Origin: Candidatus Heimdallarchaeota archaeon
GTDB taxonomy: Archaea; Asgardarchaeota; Heimdallarchaeia; JABLTI01
Length of the DNA: 8,950 bases
Reading direction: 5' to 3'
Assembly: GCA_030602675.1 (NCBI GenBank)
Contig: JAUVZH010000082.1
Location: forward strand, 1 to 8,950
Part shown: positions 1-6,189 of the stretch, piece by piece
How positions within the stretch are numbered: position 1 is the stretch's first letter
How the letters are laid out: each line of letters opens with the position of its first letter
The notes under the pieces: model-generated
The model's input: the letters and a program-made list of their open reading frames with translations, nothing else
What the model was told of the DNA's origin: nothing
Database searches by the model: none
Program-made: the position numbers and the translations under genes

Positions 1-24
1 GAAACATTCAAATATCACTTCCGT

Positions 25-247
25 TTATTTTAATACACAGCATTTATTACTTTGAAGATTGCTCTCAAGAATTCTAACTTTTTCGAGAGAAGATTTCCAG
101 TTAAGAAATTTGTTTGTTAAAGGTAAAAAATTAAAATAAGAGCATTCCTTCATAGCACATAATGCCCACGGGTTTCCCATAATACGCTGGAAATTTTGTT
201 CCAGCACCAAATAATCGTCAAAACTAGCTAGATGTGAGTGAATTTGT
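25..247 (-). pseudogene. Possible gene remnant, unidentified
   Basis: A minus-strand frame is open here and ends in TAA at 25-27. It reads like protein (for example FDDYLVLEQNFQRIMGNPW, then ALCAMKECSYFNFLPL and a charged tail). Upstream it runs straight into the antisense of the transporter gene, so no full-length gene fits. The only ATG within it (178-180) would give 51 residues and has no ribosome binding site. The pattern 'E..fqrImGnPwalCa' faintly recalls the C-terminal half of MEDS/DcmR-type sensory domains, but that is a weak impression. It could equally be a chance open frame. On the plus strand the first 250 bases hold no convincing gene, and a tail of a gene lying to the left cannot be told apart. 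Confidence 0.22.
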
Positions 248-1537
248 TTGACTAAAGTTGATATTAAGGAATGGTTCAAAAAACCAACAACAATAAGGAT
301 AATAATCCTGATTGCTGTACAAGCATTCCTAGCTCTCTTCTTTGATGTATTTGGTTTGGGTGCAGGAAGTATTGGTACATTCACTTTTCTAGCATATGCT
401 GATGCGTTTACTTTTGCTGGTACTTTTATCATTCTCCTATATCCTCCTCTTCTCTCTTCAGATGGAGGCATAGGTGTTTTAGTCAGTCGACTAGGAACGG
501 GTTTGCATATTGGTTCTATTAAACCAAAATTATTCAAAAATACTCCTTACTATTATACTCTTATTTCTGCAGTTTTAACTTTAGGAGTTTTCAATGCTCT
601 ATGGATTGGTGGTGTTTCATATATAACTAACCTAGCAGTACTAGGAACTAAGCGAGTTCTAAATCCTGTGCCTTTTATAGTAATACCAGTCTTAACTTTA
701 ACATTTGCTTCATTGATTTCATCACAAATTGCTAGCTTAATGGCTTTCTTTATGTTCAAAAAAGGACTTAATCCTGACATTTGGGTTTATCCAACAATGT
801 CTACTGTAAATAATATTTTAAGCACAGTCTTCTATGCAGTAATGATTTTTCTCTTAAAACCTGCAAACTGGTTTTCAGATAGTGGTGAATGGGTGAAAGT
901 GACTAATGGAACTTACTTTGCTATTATTCCAGTCTTCTTGTACTTAGTATTTATCTCAGTAATTGTTGGCAGAAATGTAGGTAAGAAAGCTTATAGAAAA
1001 ATTATCAAAGAAGCTGTTCCTGTTCAAACAGTCACTTTGACTATTAATTCACTAACTGGTGGAATCTTAAGCAGAGCAGATGTTGCTTTAACTAGTCTTC
1101 CTGGTTTGTTTTTAGTTTATCCTGCACTAATTGACACTCTAGGTGACGAAGTAACAATTATTGCGAACAAAACATCTACGAATCTTGCATTGGGTTCAAT
1201 TGAACCTAAATTAAGTGCTATTAAAGATAAAGACTTGTGGACAAATCTAATTGGGGTCGGAATAGCTGGTTTGTTTTTGCATTTCATTTATGGCATATTT
1301 GGTTCGATAATTGTTGGTGATTTTCAGAAAATAGGATTAGTCCTTGGAATATCTTTAATGATAAACGTGTTTGGATTTCTAGTTGTACAATCTCTAGCTC
1401 TCATACTAATAATTTTTGGTTTTAAGAAAGGTCTTGATCCAGATAATTTCGCAGTTCCTATTATTGCATCACTTTCGAATCTTGTAACATCTGTCCTTAT
1501 TTTGTTCTTTACAATTGCTTTTGCGTTTGCCATATAG
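248..1537 (+). CDS. Tandem MgtE-domain divalent cation permease
   Basis: Integral membrane protein of 429 residues, most likely a Mg2+/divalent cation transporter of the MgtE/SLC41 superfamily. It contains two homologous halves. Residues 65-95 (YPPLLSSDGGIGVLVSRLG ... GSIKPKL) match 291-322 (YPALIDTLGDEVTIIANKT ... GSIEPKL). FKKGLNPDIWVYPTMSTVNN (170-189) matches FKKGLDPDNFAVPIIASLSN (392-411). In MgtE the acidic residue of this last motif lies in the ion pore; D177 and D399 are the counterparts by position. About ten hydrophobic segments are visible. The cytosolic MgtE-N and CBS regulatory domains of bacterial MgtE are absent, as in archaeal two-repeat permeases and eukaryotic SLC41. The start is TTG: an in-frame stop lies at 239-241, and no ATG precedes the first membrane segment (about residues 14-32). 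No clear Shine-Dalgarno is present. A T-run with a weak stem-loop follows the stop. Substrate identity is inferred from the family. Confidence 0.82.
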   Translation: MTKVDIKEWFKKPTTIRIIILIAVQAFLALFFDVFGLGAGSIGTFTFLAYADAFTFAGTFIILLYPPLLSSDGGIGVLVSRLGTGLHIGSIKPKLFKNTPYYYTLISAVLTLGVFNALWIGGVSYITNLAVLGTKRVLNPVPFIVIPVLTLTFASLISSQIASLMAFFMFKKGLNPDIWVYPTMSTVNNILSTVFYAVMIFLLKPANWFSDSGEWVKVTNGTYFAIIPVFLYLVFISVIVGRNVGKKAYRKIIKEAVPVQTVTLTINSLTGGILSRADVALTSLPGLFLVYPALIDTLGDEVTIIANKTSTNLALGSIEPKLSAIKDKDLWTNLIGVGIAGLFLHFIYGIFGSIIVGDFQKIGLVLGISLMINVFGFLVVQSLALILIIFGFKKGLDPDNFAVPIIASLSNLVTSVLILFFTIAFAFAI

Positions 1538-1564
1538 CAAATTTGCCACTTTGCATATTTTTTT
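1537..1564 (+). terminator. Stem-loop plus T7 tract after the permease gene
   Basis: GCAAA (1537-1541) can pair with TTTGC (1550-1554) across an 8-nt loop, and a run of seven T (1558-1564) follows. Archaeal RNA polymerase terminates mainly on T-tracts, so the T-run is the stronger part of the signal. The stem is short and AT-rich. Confidence 0.4.
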
Positions 1565-1576
1565 AATCAGTCAAAA

Positions 1577-1586
1577 GATATTATAA
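1577..1586 (+). promoter_or_regulatory. Candidate TATA element for the PRC-barrel-like gene
   Basis: GATATTATAA, preceded by an A-rich stretch (BRE-like), lies about 68 nt upstream of the ATG at 1654. It would predict a leader of roughly 40 nt containing the GGAG at 1641-1644. In DNA this AT-rich such matches arise easily. Confidence 0.25.
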
Positions 1587-1653
1587 CTACTCAATTACAC
1601 AAACAATACACTTGACATATGAAAACCACTTAATCCTATAGGAGATATTCGCT

Positions 1654-1947
1654 ATGAGTAAAATTACCCCAGATATGTTGAAATCAAAATTAGTCTTTGA
1701 CTCAAATGGAATTAGAGCTGGTATAATTTCTGAAGTAATCAGAGAACGCTATAATAAATTTTCAGCTGATTTTATTGAGATAGAACTTGATAGGAGATTT
1801 AATATTGGTCCTAGAGTCAAAGTAAAAGTAAGAACTAGGGATGCTCAATTACAAACAGATGGGAATGTAAAGGTAAAACATTCAAAAGAGCAATTGAAAG
1901 TCATGTCTAAAGAACAAGAATTGCAAAGACATCCACCAACAGTTTAA
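1654..1947 (+). CDS. Small PRC-barrel-like protein
   Basis: A 97-residue soluble, basic protein. Its first 60 residues (KSKLVFDSNGIRAGIISEV at 10-28, then alternating beta-like stretches IEIEL and VKVKVR) follow the PRC-barrel pattern 'gk.V.ds.G...G.v.dv', a small beta-barrel found in the ribosome maturation factor RimM, in photosynthetic reaction centre H subunits and in many stand-alone archaeal proteins. The remaining 35 residues are lysine/glutamine-rich and look helical or disordered. The start is well supported: GGAG at 1641-1644 sits 9 nt before the ATG. It is monocistronic in appearance and converges on the Nudix gene with only 8 bp between stop codons. Stand-alone archaeal PRC-barrel proteins have been linked to RNA metabolism and cell division; which applies here cannot be told. 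The domain call is from pattern only. Confidence 0.65.
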   Translation: MSKITPDMLKSKLVFDSNGIRAGIISEVIRERYNKFSADFIEIELDRRFNIGPRVKVKVRTRDAQLQTDGNVKVKHSKEQLKVMSKEQELQRHPPTV

Positions 1948-1955
1948 TTTCTACA

Positions 1956-2390
1956 TCAATCTAATTTGAAGTTATCAGGTAAGTAACCTTTTAATTTTCT
2001 AACCATTTCAAATCTTGCTGTATATAATGCAAGCTCAGGATCATTAATTGCTTCTTCCAAAGTAATCCATTTATATTCACTATGTTCCCAGGAAATTTTC
2101 ACATTACCACTTTTATAACGACACCAAAATACAATGAAAACCATTGGAAATTCTATACCACCTCGATAGAAAAATCCAGTATCTATCGGCATGATTACCT
2201 CTGCCTCTAATTCCACTTCTTCTTTAACTTCTCTAATGGCTCCAACCATGGGATTTTCATCTTCCTCTAAACGACCTGTAACAATTTCCCATATATTTGC
2301 TCCAACATCTTTATTTGGAGATCTTCTTAAAACGAGATATTTTCCTTCTTTTTCAATTAGTGCTCCCACACCAACGTAAAACTGCTTCAT
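1956..2390 (-). CDS. Nudix (NUDT) hydrolase
   Basis: A 144-residue single-domain Nudix hydrolase, a metal-dependent pyrophosphohydrolase acting on a nucleoside diphosphate linked to another group. The Nudix box (G-x5-E-x7-REUxEExGU) begins at G39: G39, E45, then REVKEEVEL at 53-61. All metal-binding acidic positions (E54, E57, E58) are present, but the box glycine is glutamate (E60). The N-terminal VGVGALIEKEGKYLVLRRS and the preceding WEIVTGR are typical of the fold, and the length fits a minimal Nudix protein. The substrate cannot be read from sequence; house-cleaning of damaged or excess (d)NTPs is the usual guess. The ATG is supported by AGGAG (complement of 2400-2404), 9 nt upstream. That site lies inside the last codons of the glycosidase remnant, whose TGA overlaps this ATG as ATGA, so this was probably once the second gene of an operon. 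Confidence 0.88.
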   Translation of the reverse strand: MKQFYVGVGALIEKEGKYLVLRRSPNKDVGANIWEIVTGRLEEDENPMVGAIREVKEEVELEAEVIMPIDTGFFYRGGIEFPMVFIVFWCRYKSGNVKISWEHSEYKWITLEEAINDPELALYTARFEMVRKLKGYLPDNFKLD

Positions 2391-2668
2391 TTATTTCTTC
2401 TCCTGACTTCAATTTCATTTTGATACTGTATTCTTGGAAGATAGATTATTGTTGATTCTTTTTTTGCATTATTTTCATATTCCAGGATAAATAATCTTCT
2501 CTGTCTATTAAAAGACACTGATAGTATTTTTCTTGTTATATGTAAGGATCTAATAAACAATATAAGCCATAATCAATTGCTTTTTCAAGAACTTTCGTAG
2601 ACACCTAAATATTCCTTATCATAAATCCATGGAATTTTATGCTCTATTGAAAACACCTCAATATTAAT
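2387..2668 (-). pseudogene. Decayed GH5-like glycosidase (endoglycoceramidase/sterylglucosidase type)
   Basis: Three minus-strand pieces in different frames read in order as parts of one glycoside hydrolase family 5 protein. Piece 1 (2588-2668) contains IEHKIPWIYDKEYLGVYES, like the 'WEAiEHaGPgiYDeeYl' region before barrel strand 3. Piece 2 (2539-2604), in another frame, reads STKVLEKAIDYGLYCLLDP, like 'vlekaeeyGlYvfiDPHqD'. Piece 3 (2387-2545), in a third frame, reads ILSVSFNRQRRLFILEYE, then STIIYLPRIQYQNEIEV, like the C-terminal beta-sandwich 'sfsfd...F.leY...teIYvPriHYP..yeVev'. The pieces abut, so most of the barrel, including both catalytic glutamates, is missing (normal length 500 residues or more), and the DPHQD histidine reads as tyrosine. 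No usable start exists. The terminal TGA overlaps the Nudix ATG. Family similarity is judged from memory of the motifs; the coding-like frames are seen directly. Confidence 0.55.
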
Positions 2669-2743
2669 TTAGAATTAGACATCCTAAAAGGAAATATAAA
2701 GTAATAATCAAGATGATATTCAGAAAGCTAGAGGAATATACAA

Positions 2744-3706
2744 TTGAATAATACTTTCAAAGTAGTAGATAATAGGATTATTCTTGGACGATTCGGATAT
2801 TCAAGAAAAAAGCAAAGTGTTAGAAGAACAGAGCTTACAGAGAAATTTGGTAAGGAAAACTGGGAAATTTCTCACTTATATGACAACAAACTTCTATCTC
2901 GAGAAGAAACTCTAGAGCATATTGAAAATAGTTATGTTGAATACTTTAAGAATAACAAAGAGATTCTTGAGTGGTTAGTAACCTATGCTTCTAATGTTTA
3001 TGACTCTAACCCTTCTAATGTAGATTCAGGTTTAGATTATACTATTCAAGAAACTCAAGCTGTTCATTTGTATGATATTGCAATCCGCAGAGCATTAATG
3101 AAATTGGATAAAGTATTCAAAGGCAAACAATTGTTGGAAATTAGAGGGGAGGATAGTGAAGGGTTCATACTTTCTGCTGGGCAAGTACCTTTCTACAGAC
3201 CTAAGATGATTCTTAAACCTCAATTAAAGGGTTGGTGGAATAAGGACAGTATTGAATCTTATTGGCAAAGCAATAAGATTTTAGTAGTAAATTTCTCTCA
3301 ACTAGAAAGAATGTCTAAACAGATGATTGGTGTAATTTTAAGAAAGGATTTACGTTTAGGTAAAGGTAAATTTAGTGCACAAACAGCACATGCAATTGTA
3401 AGTTTACTTCCTGAGAGAGGTAAAAGATGGAATTTTGAACAAAGGCCAATTGAGATATGGACAGTTAAAAATGAAATGAATTTGCTAAGTATCTATCGTC
3501 AAGCTCAAAAATTGAAGATAAACTGTTCTCTAATAAGAGATGCTGGAAAAACTCAAATTGCTCCTGGAACAAAAACAGCTGTTGGTTTGGGTCCCATTAA
3601 TGAAGCTATATTCGAGAAGATTGTTAGCCGTTTTGATGCCTCCCCCTCAGAGACTAATAAAAAAGATTATCGATCATTTAAGCACATAGCTTTGACTAAC
3701 ATCTGA
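2744..3706 (+). CDS. pth2: Peptidyl-tRNA hydrolase 2 with long N-terminal extension
   Basis: A 320-residue protein. Residues 194-300 are a complete Pth2 domain, which hydrolyses the ester between peptide and tRNA to recycle prematurely released peptidyl-tRNA. It carries the family signature RKDLRLGKGKFSAQTAHA (200-217) and LIRDAGKTQIAPGTKTAVGL (263-282), with the expected conserved K209, Q213, H216, D266 and T276. Normal archaeal Pth2 is about 115-120 residues, so the first 190 residues are an added region. That region includes SNPSNVDSGLDYTIQETQ (88-105), a conserved-looking helix HLYDIAIRRALMKL, FILSAGQVPFYRP, and GWWNKDSIESYWQSNKIL (163-180). I cannot name this domain; the W/Y-rich end suggests a folded domain rather than a linker. 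The start is TTG with GAGG (2731-2734) 9 nt upstream; no ATG lies near the N-terminus. It is followed by a 143-bp gap before the FKBP gene, so coexpression is uncertain. Confidence 0.9.
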   Translation: MNNTFKVVDNRIILGRFGYSRKKQSVRRTELTEKFGKENWEISHLYDNKLLSREETLEHIENSYVEYFKNNKEILEWLVTYASNVYDSNPSNVDSGLDYTIQETQAVHLYDIAIRRALMKLDKVFKGKQLLEIRGEDSEGFILSAGQVPFYRPKMILKPQLKGWWNKDSIESYWQSNKILVVNFSQLERMSKQMIGVILRKDLRLGKGKFSAQTAHAIVSLLPERGKRWNFEQRPIEIWTVKNEMNLLSIYRQAQKLKINCSLIRDAGKTQIAPGTKTAVGLGPINEAIFEKIVSRFDASPSETNKKDYRSFKHIALTNI

Positions 3707-3849
3707 TGTCGAAATTACCCATACTTGAGCAAAAACCATTCTCTTAATAGTCAATTGAACAAAAATCTTTTGAATGCCATTTTAATCATGATGAATCAAA
3801 AAATATCACAGTGAAGACTGTCAAAAAAAATCCGGTAGGATATAGAAAA

Positions 3850-4548
3850 ATGGTTAAAGTAAAGAAGGGTGACTTCCTTAAAATATCGTTTACATTGAAG
3901 GTAAAAGGCACTGACCAAGTTATTGAAACAACAACCGAAAATGTTGCTAAAAAGTTTGGTATCTTTGATGAAAAGAATAATTATGGACTTCGTTTAATGA
4001 TCGTTGGTAATGAAGAAATGTATCTTCAAAAACTTAATGAAGCTGTTATTGGAAAAGAAATTGGAACCAAATTCAAAGTTTCAATTCCCCCAGAAGATAC
4101 TTTTGGTCATAGAGATTCAACAAAAATCAAGCTGCTAGGAAGAAAAGAACTTGTAGCAAAAAATATTATCCCTGAAGTTGGCAAGCAAATTACTTGGGGT
4201 AATCAAAACGGTGTCATACGATCTACGGTAGGAGGAAGGGTTCGAGTAGATTTCAACCATCCACTTGTTGGTCAAACTATTGTGTATGATATTAAAATCA
4301 ATGAGAAAATTTCAGGTTCAAAGAAAAAGCTAGAAGCACTTATTGATTATCGTTTACCTGGAATCGATTTGAGTACATTTACTATTAAGGATGAAAAAAT
4401 CAAAGTTTCTATTTCAATACCTGAGGAAATAATAACTAAAGATCCTTATATTCAATTTAGAAAACTACGAATTGCTAGTGACATTAACAAAAACTTTCCT
4501 GATTGTAAAGAAGTTGTTTTCATAGATTCATTTACTTTCAAGGATTAA
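3850..4548 (+). CDS. FKBP-type peptidyl-prolyl isomerase, FKBP26-like
   Basis: A 232-residue cytosolic FKBP of the archaeal/SlyD class, a prolyl cis-trans isomerase with chaperone activity. The FKBP core is split: MVKVKKGDFLKISFTLKVKG at the start, VIGKEIGTKFKVSIPPEDTFGHRD (67-90; shown here in part of the IPPEDTFG turn), and the closing strand VRVDFNHPLVGQTIVYDIKI (131-150) with the SlyD-type NHPL motif. The insert-in-flap chaperone region (about 87-130) interrupts it. Residues 155-232 form an extra alpha/beta domain, as in Methanocaldococcus FKBP26 (about 230 residues), so the length matches that subfamily rather than short 150-residue FKBPs. A GTG at 3811 would add 13 residues but lacks a ribosome binding site. 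The ATG at 3850 has AGGA (3837-3840) 9 nt upstream and begins with the usual 'MVKKGDF'-like N-terminus, so it is preferred. The gene converges on the PUA gene with 21 T-rich bases between them. Confidence 0.9.
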   Translation: MVKVKKGDFLKISFTLKVKGTDQVIETTTENVAKKFGIFDEKNNYGLRLMIVGNEEMYLQKLNEAVIGKEIGTKFKVSIPPEDTFGHRDSTKIKLLGRKELVAKNIIPEVGKQITWGNQNGVIRSTVGGRVRVDFNHPLVGQTIVYDIKINEKISGSKKKLEALIDYRLPGIDLSTFTIKDEKIKVSISIPEEIITKDPYIQFRKLRIASDINKNFPDCKEVVFIDSFTFKD

Positions 4549-4569
4549 TATTCCTTTATTCATTCTTTT

Positions 4570-5106
4570 TCACTTTCCTTTTCTAAGATACCATCCCAAA
4601 TCTATTATGTTTTTTATTACATTCTTTTCCGAAAATTCAAGTTTTGTTAAAAGAGATTTATCCACCAGCAATTGACCAATTCCTAAGTAATCATTATTTT
4701 TGCTAAAAACCAAGAATTTATCTTTTTCTTCAATTGATTCATGAATCTTATGAATTGATTTTCCTAATATATTTCTTTTATATAGAAATAGTTGCTCAGC
4801 TTCCTTATTCACAACGACTTTTTTATTTGTGTATTTTGAGATAAAACTACCCCCACTTAATGAAAGAAGGAACTTTCCTTCTTTTATTTCACCAATCCCA
4901 AGTCCAGTACTATATGGAGTTATTTGCGAATATTTACTTAATGATTCTATAACCTCATCAGTAGCAACAAAAACCTCCTTCCAATTTCCTTCCCCTATTA
5001 TGAACTTGAAATTTTCAATTAATGTAGTATCAGTTAGCCAATAATCCAATGATTCTTTGAAAATAGATTCCTCTTCTTTTGTCAATTCTCTAAATTCGAT
5101 TACCAT
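4570..5106 (-). CDS. Pre-PUA/PUA-domain RNA-binding protein (NIP7-like)
   Basis: A 178-residue protein with an N-terminal alpha/beta pre-PUA-like region (EFRELTKEEESIFKESLDYW at 4-23, and TPYSTGLGIGEIKEGKFLLS at 63-82) and a C-terminal PUA domain from about residue 96. The latter ends in YLGIGQLLVDKS (140-151) and the hallmark DLGWYLRKGK (169-178). PUA domains bind structured RNA; this combination occurs in NIP7 and in the small PUA partners or C-terminal extensions of NOL1/NOP2/Sun methyltransferases. It is the second gene of an operon with such a methyltransferase, overlapping its stop codon as TAATG. The inferred role is to help that enzyme find its tRNA or rRNA target. An in-frame upstream codon at 5139 would add 11 residues, but the ATG at 5104-5106 has a near-perfect Shine-Dalgarno and starts exactly where the fold starts. 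Whether it belongs to the NIP7 orthologous group is not certain. Confidence 0.82.
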   Translation of the reverse strand: MVIEFRELTKEEESIFKESLDYWLTDTTLIENFKFIIGEGNWKEVFVATDEVIESLSKYSQITPYSTGLGIGEIKEGKFLLSLSGGSFISKYTNKKVVVNKEAEQLFLYKRNILGKSIHKIHESIEEKDKFLVFSKNNDYLGIGQLLVDKSLLTKLEFSEKNVIKNIIDLGWYLRKGK

Positions 5107-6098
5107 TAAGAAACCTCCTTTAGAAGTTTTATCTTGCAAACAAAGAATCCCTCAGTATTATCTCTGTGCGGATACAATCTTTTCGCTTTTTTTAAATCCG
5201 GATTATATTGTTTATCAAATGCTGCAGTTAATCCAGGACTAAAATCATTGAGTGTAATATTTTCTATTTTTATTGGAAAATTAGCTAATCCCCAATCTAT
5301 TACTTCTTCATTTTCTTCGGGAGATGTAGAGCATGTGGAATAAATTAGTATACCATCCTTTTTCAAAGATTTTATGCCCGTAGAAAAAAGTTCCTTTTGT
5401 AACTCACTCATTCGTTTTATATCTTCAAAATTTCGTGATTTCCGTCTTGATGCATCTATAGCCATTAATCCCTCTCCTGAACATGGTGCATCCAATAATA
5501 TTTTATCAACTTTAATATCATAATTAGAGAACTTTCTCGCATCCATTCTTATACAAACAGAATTTAAAACTCCACACCTTGCCAGATTCGATCTTAGAGA
5601 TTTGATTCTCTCTCTGGATATATCTAAACAATACAGTAATCCTGTATTTCTCATGAGCTGGGCAATGTGTGTTGCTTTCCCTCCTGGAGCAGCAGCTAAA
5701 TCCACTACTATTTCTCTCGGTTTCGGATCTAAAACTAATGTAGGAATCCAAGAGGCTATTGATTGTATGAAATAGTATCCTGACAGATACTCCGTTGTGG
5801 ATCCTAGTGAAAAAGGTGCCTTTTCAATTATCAGACCATTATTATACCACTCAACATTCTCAAAGATGAATCCCTTATTTAGCATTCTTTCTACTAATTC
5901 ATCTTTTAAAATTTTCAATTCATTAACTCGTATGGATTTTTTTGGTTTTTTTTCATATCCCTTAAGTAAAGCAGTGGTTTCCTTCAAGCCAAAAATCTGA
6001 ACGTATCTTTCAATTGTTTCATGTAGATAGCCATATTTTTCAGCCAAGTCTTTTGTTTCTCTAGTGTCCATTCCCACACAGCCAATATATGATGTCAT
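5106..6098 (-). CDS. NOL1/NOP2/Sun-family tRNA/rRNA (cytosine-C5) methyltransferase
   Basis: A 330-residue S-adenosylmethionine-dependent RNA m5C methyltransferase. The N-terminal region (residues about 15-100, including LAEKYGYLHETIERYVQIFG) is the usual small RNA-binding part. The Rossmann domain has motif I VVDLAAAPGGKATH (131-144), the acidic SAM-ribose residue in CLDIS (157-161), motif IV LLDAPCSGEG (201-210) with C206, and motif VI IYSTCSTSPEENEEV (252-266) with C256. In this family the motif VI cysteine attacks C6 of cytosine and the motif IV cysteine releases product; both are present. GFFVC near the end is also typical. Length fits the archaeal aTrm4-type enzymes (about 310-330), which modify tRNA, but the exact target cannot be assigned. 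The ATG at 6098 has only a poor AAGAA upstream; a second ATG nine codons on is a possible start. It leads a two-gene operon with the PUA protein and is divergent from the MazG-like gene. Confidence 0.93.
   Translation of the reverse strand: MTSYIGCVGMDTRETKDLAEKYGYLHETIERYVQIFGLKETTALLKGYEKKPKKSIRVNELKILKDELVERMLNKGFIFENVEWYNNGLIIEKAPFSLGSTTEYLSGYYFIQSIASWIPTLVLDPKPREIVVDLAAAPGGKATHIAQLMRNTGLLYCLDISRERIKSLRSNLARCGVLNSVCIRMDARKFSNYDIKVDKILLDAPCSGEGLMAIDASRRKSRNFEDIKRMSELQKELFSTGIKSLKKDGILIYSTCSTSPEENEEVIDWGLANFPIKIENITLNDFSPGLTAAFDKQYNPDLKKAKRLYPHRDNTEGFFVCKIKLLKEVS
5114..5121 (-). promoter_or_regulatory. Strong Shine-Dalgarno AAAGGAGG for the PUA gene
   Basis: AAAGGAGG on the minus strand lies inside the last codons of the methyltransferase gene, 7 nt before the ATG at 5104-5106. 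It is the strongest ribosome binding site in the window and settles the start of the PUA gene. Together with the TAATG overlap it indicates translational coupling. Confidence 0.8.
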
Positions 6099-6171
6099 TT
6101 CTTTTGGATAACTTTTAATTCTTTATTATTTATCTAGTTTCTTAATCTTCAAACATAGCTAGTTTCTAAAT
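6099..6171. promoter_or_regulatory. Divergent promoter region with a 9-bp direct repeat
   Basis: This short AT-rich spacer must serve both the methyltransferase operon (-) and the MazG-like gene (+). TTTATTATTTA (6122-6132) could act as a TATA element on either strand. CTAGTTTCT occurs at 6134-6142 and again at 6159-6167, a 25-bp centre spacing, between the TATA-like block and the plus-strand start. This would suit an operator, but could also be chance in such AT-rich DNA. Confidence 0.35.
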
Positions 6172-6189
6172 ATGGTTAGTGGTGTAAAA

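Noticed and set aside
1524..1533. Minus-strand open frames opposite the transporter gene (553-780, 1324-1533)
   Set aside because: These are antisense to hydrophobic coding sequence and have no features of their own.
3811..3849. GTG at 3811 as start of the FKBP gene
   Set aside because: No ribosome binding site upstream; the ATG at 3850 has AGGA at good spacing and gives the normal FKBP26 length and N-terminus.
5106..5139. Longer start (5139) for the PUA gene
   Set aside because: The extra residues lie inside the methyltransferase coding end, and AAAGGAGG points to the ATG at 5104-5106.
5797..6000. Plus-strand open frame opposite the methyltransferase
   Set aside because: It is antisense to the clearly conserved N-terminal part of the m5C methyltransferase; no ribosome binding site.
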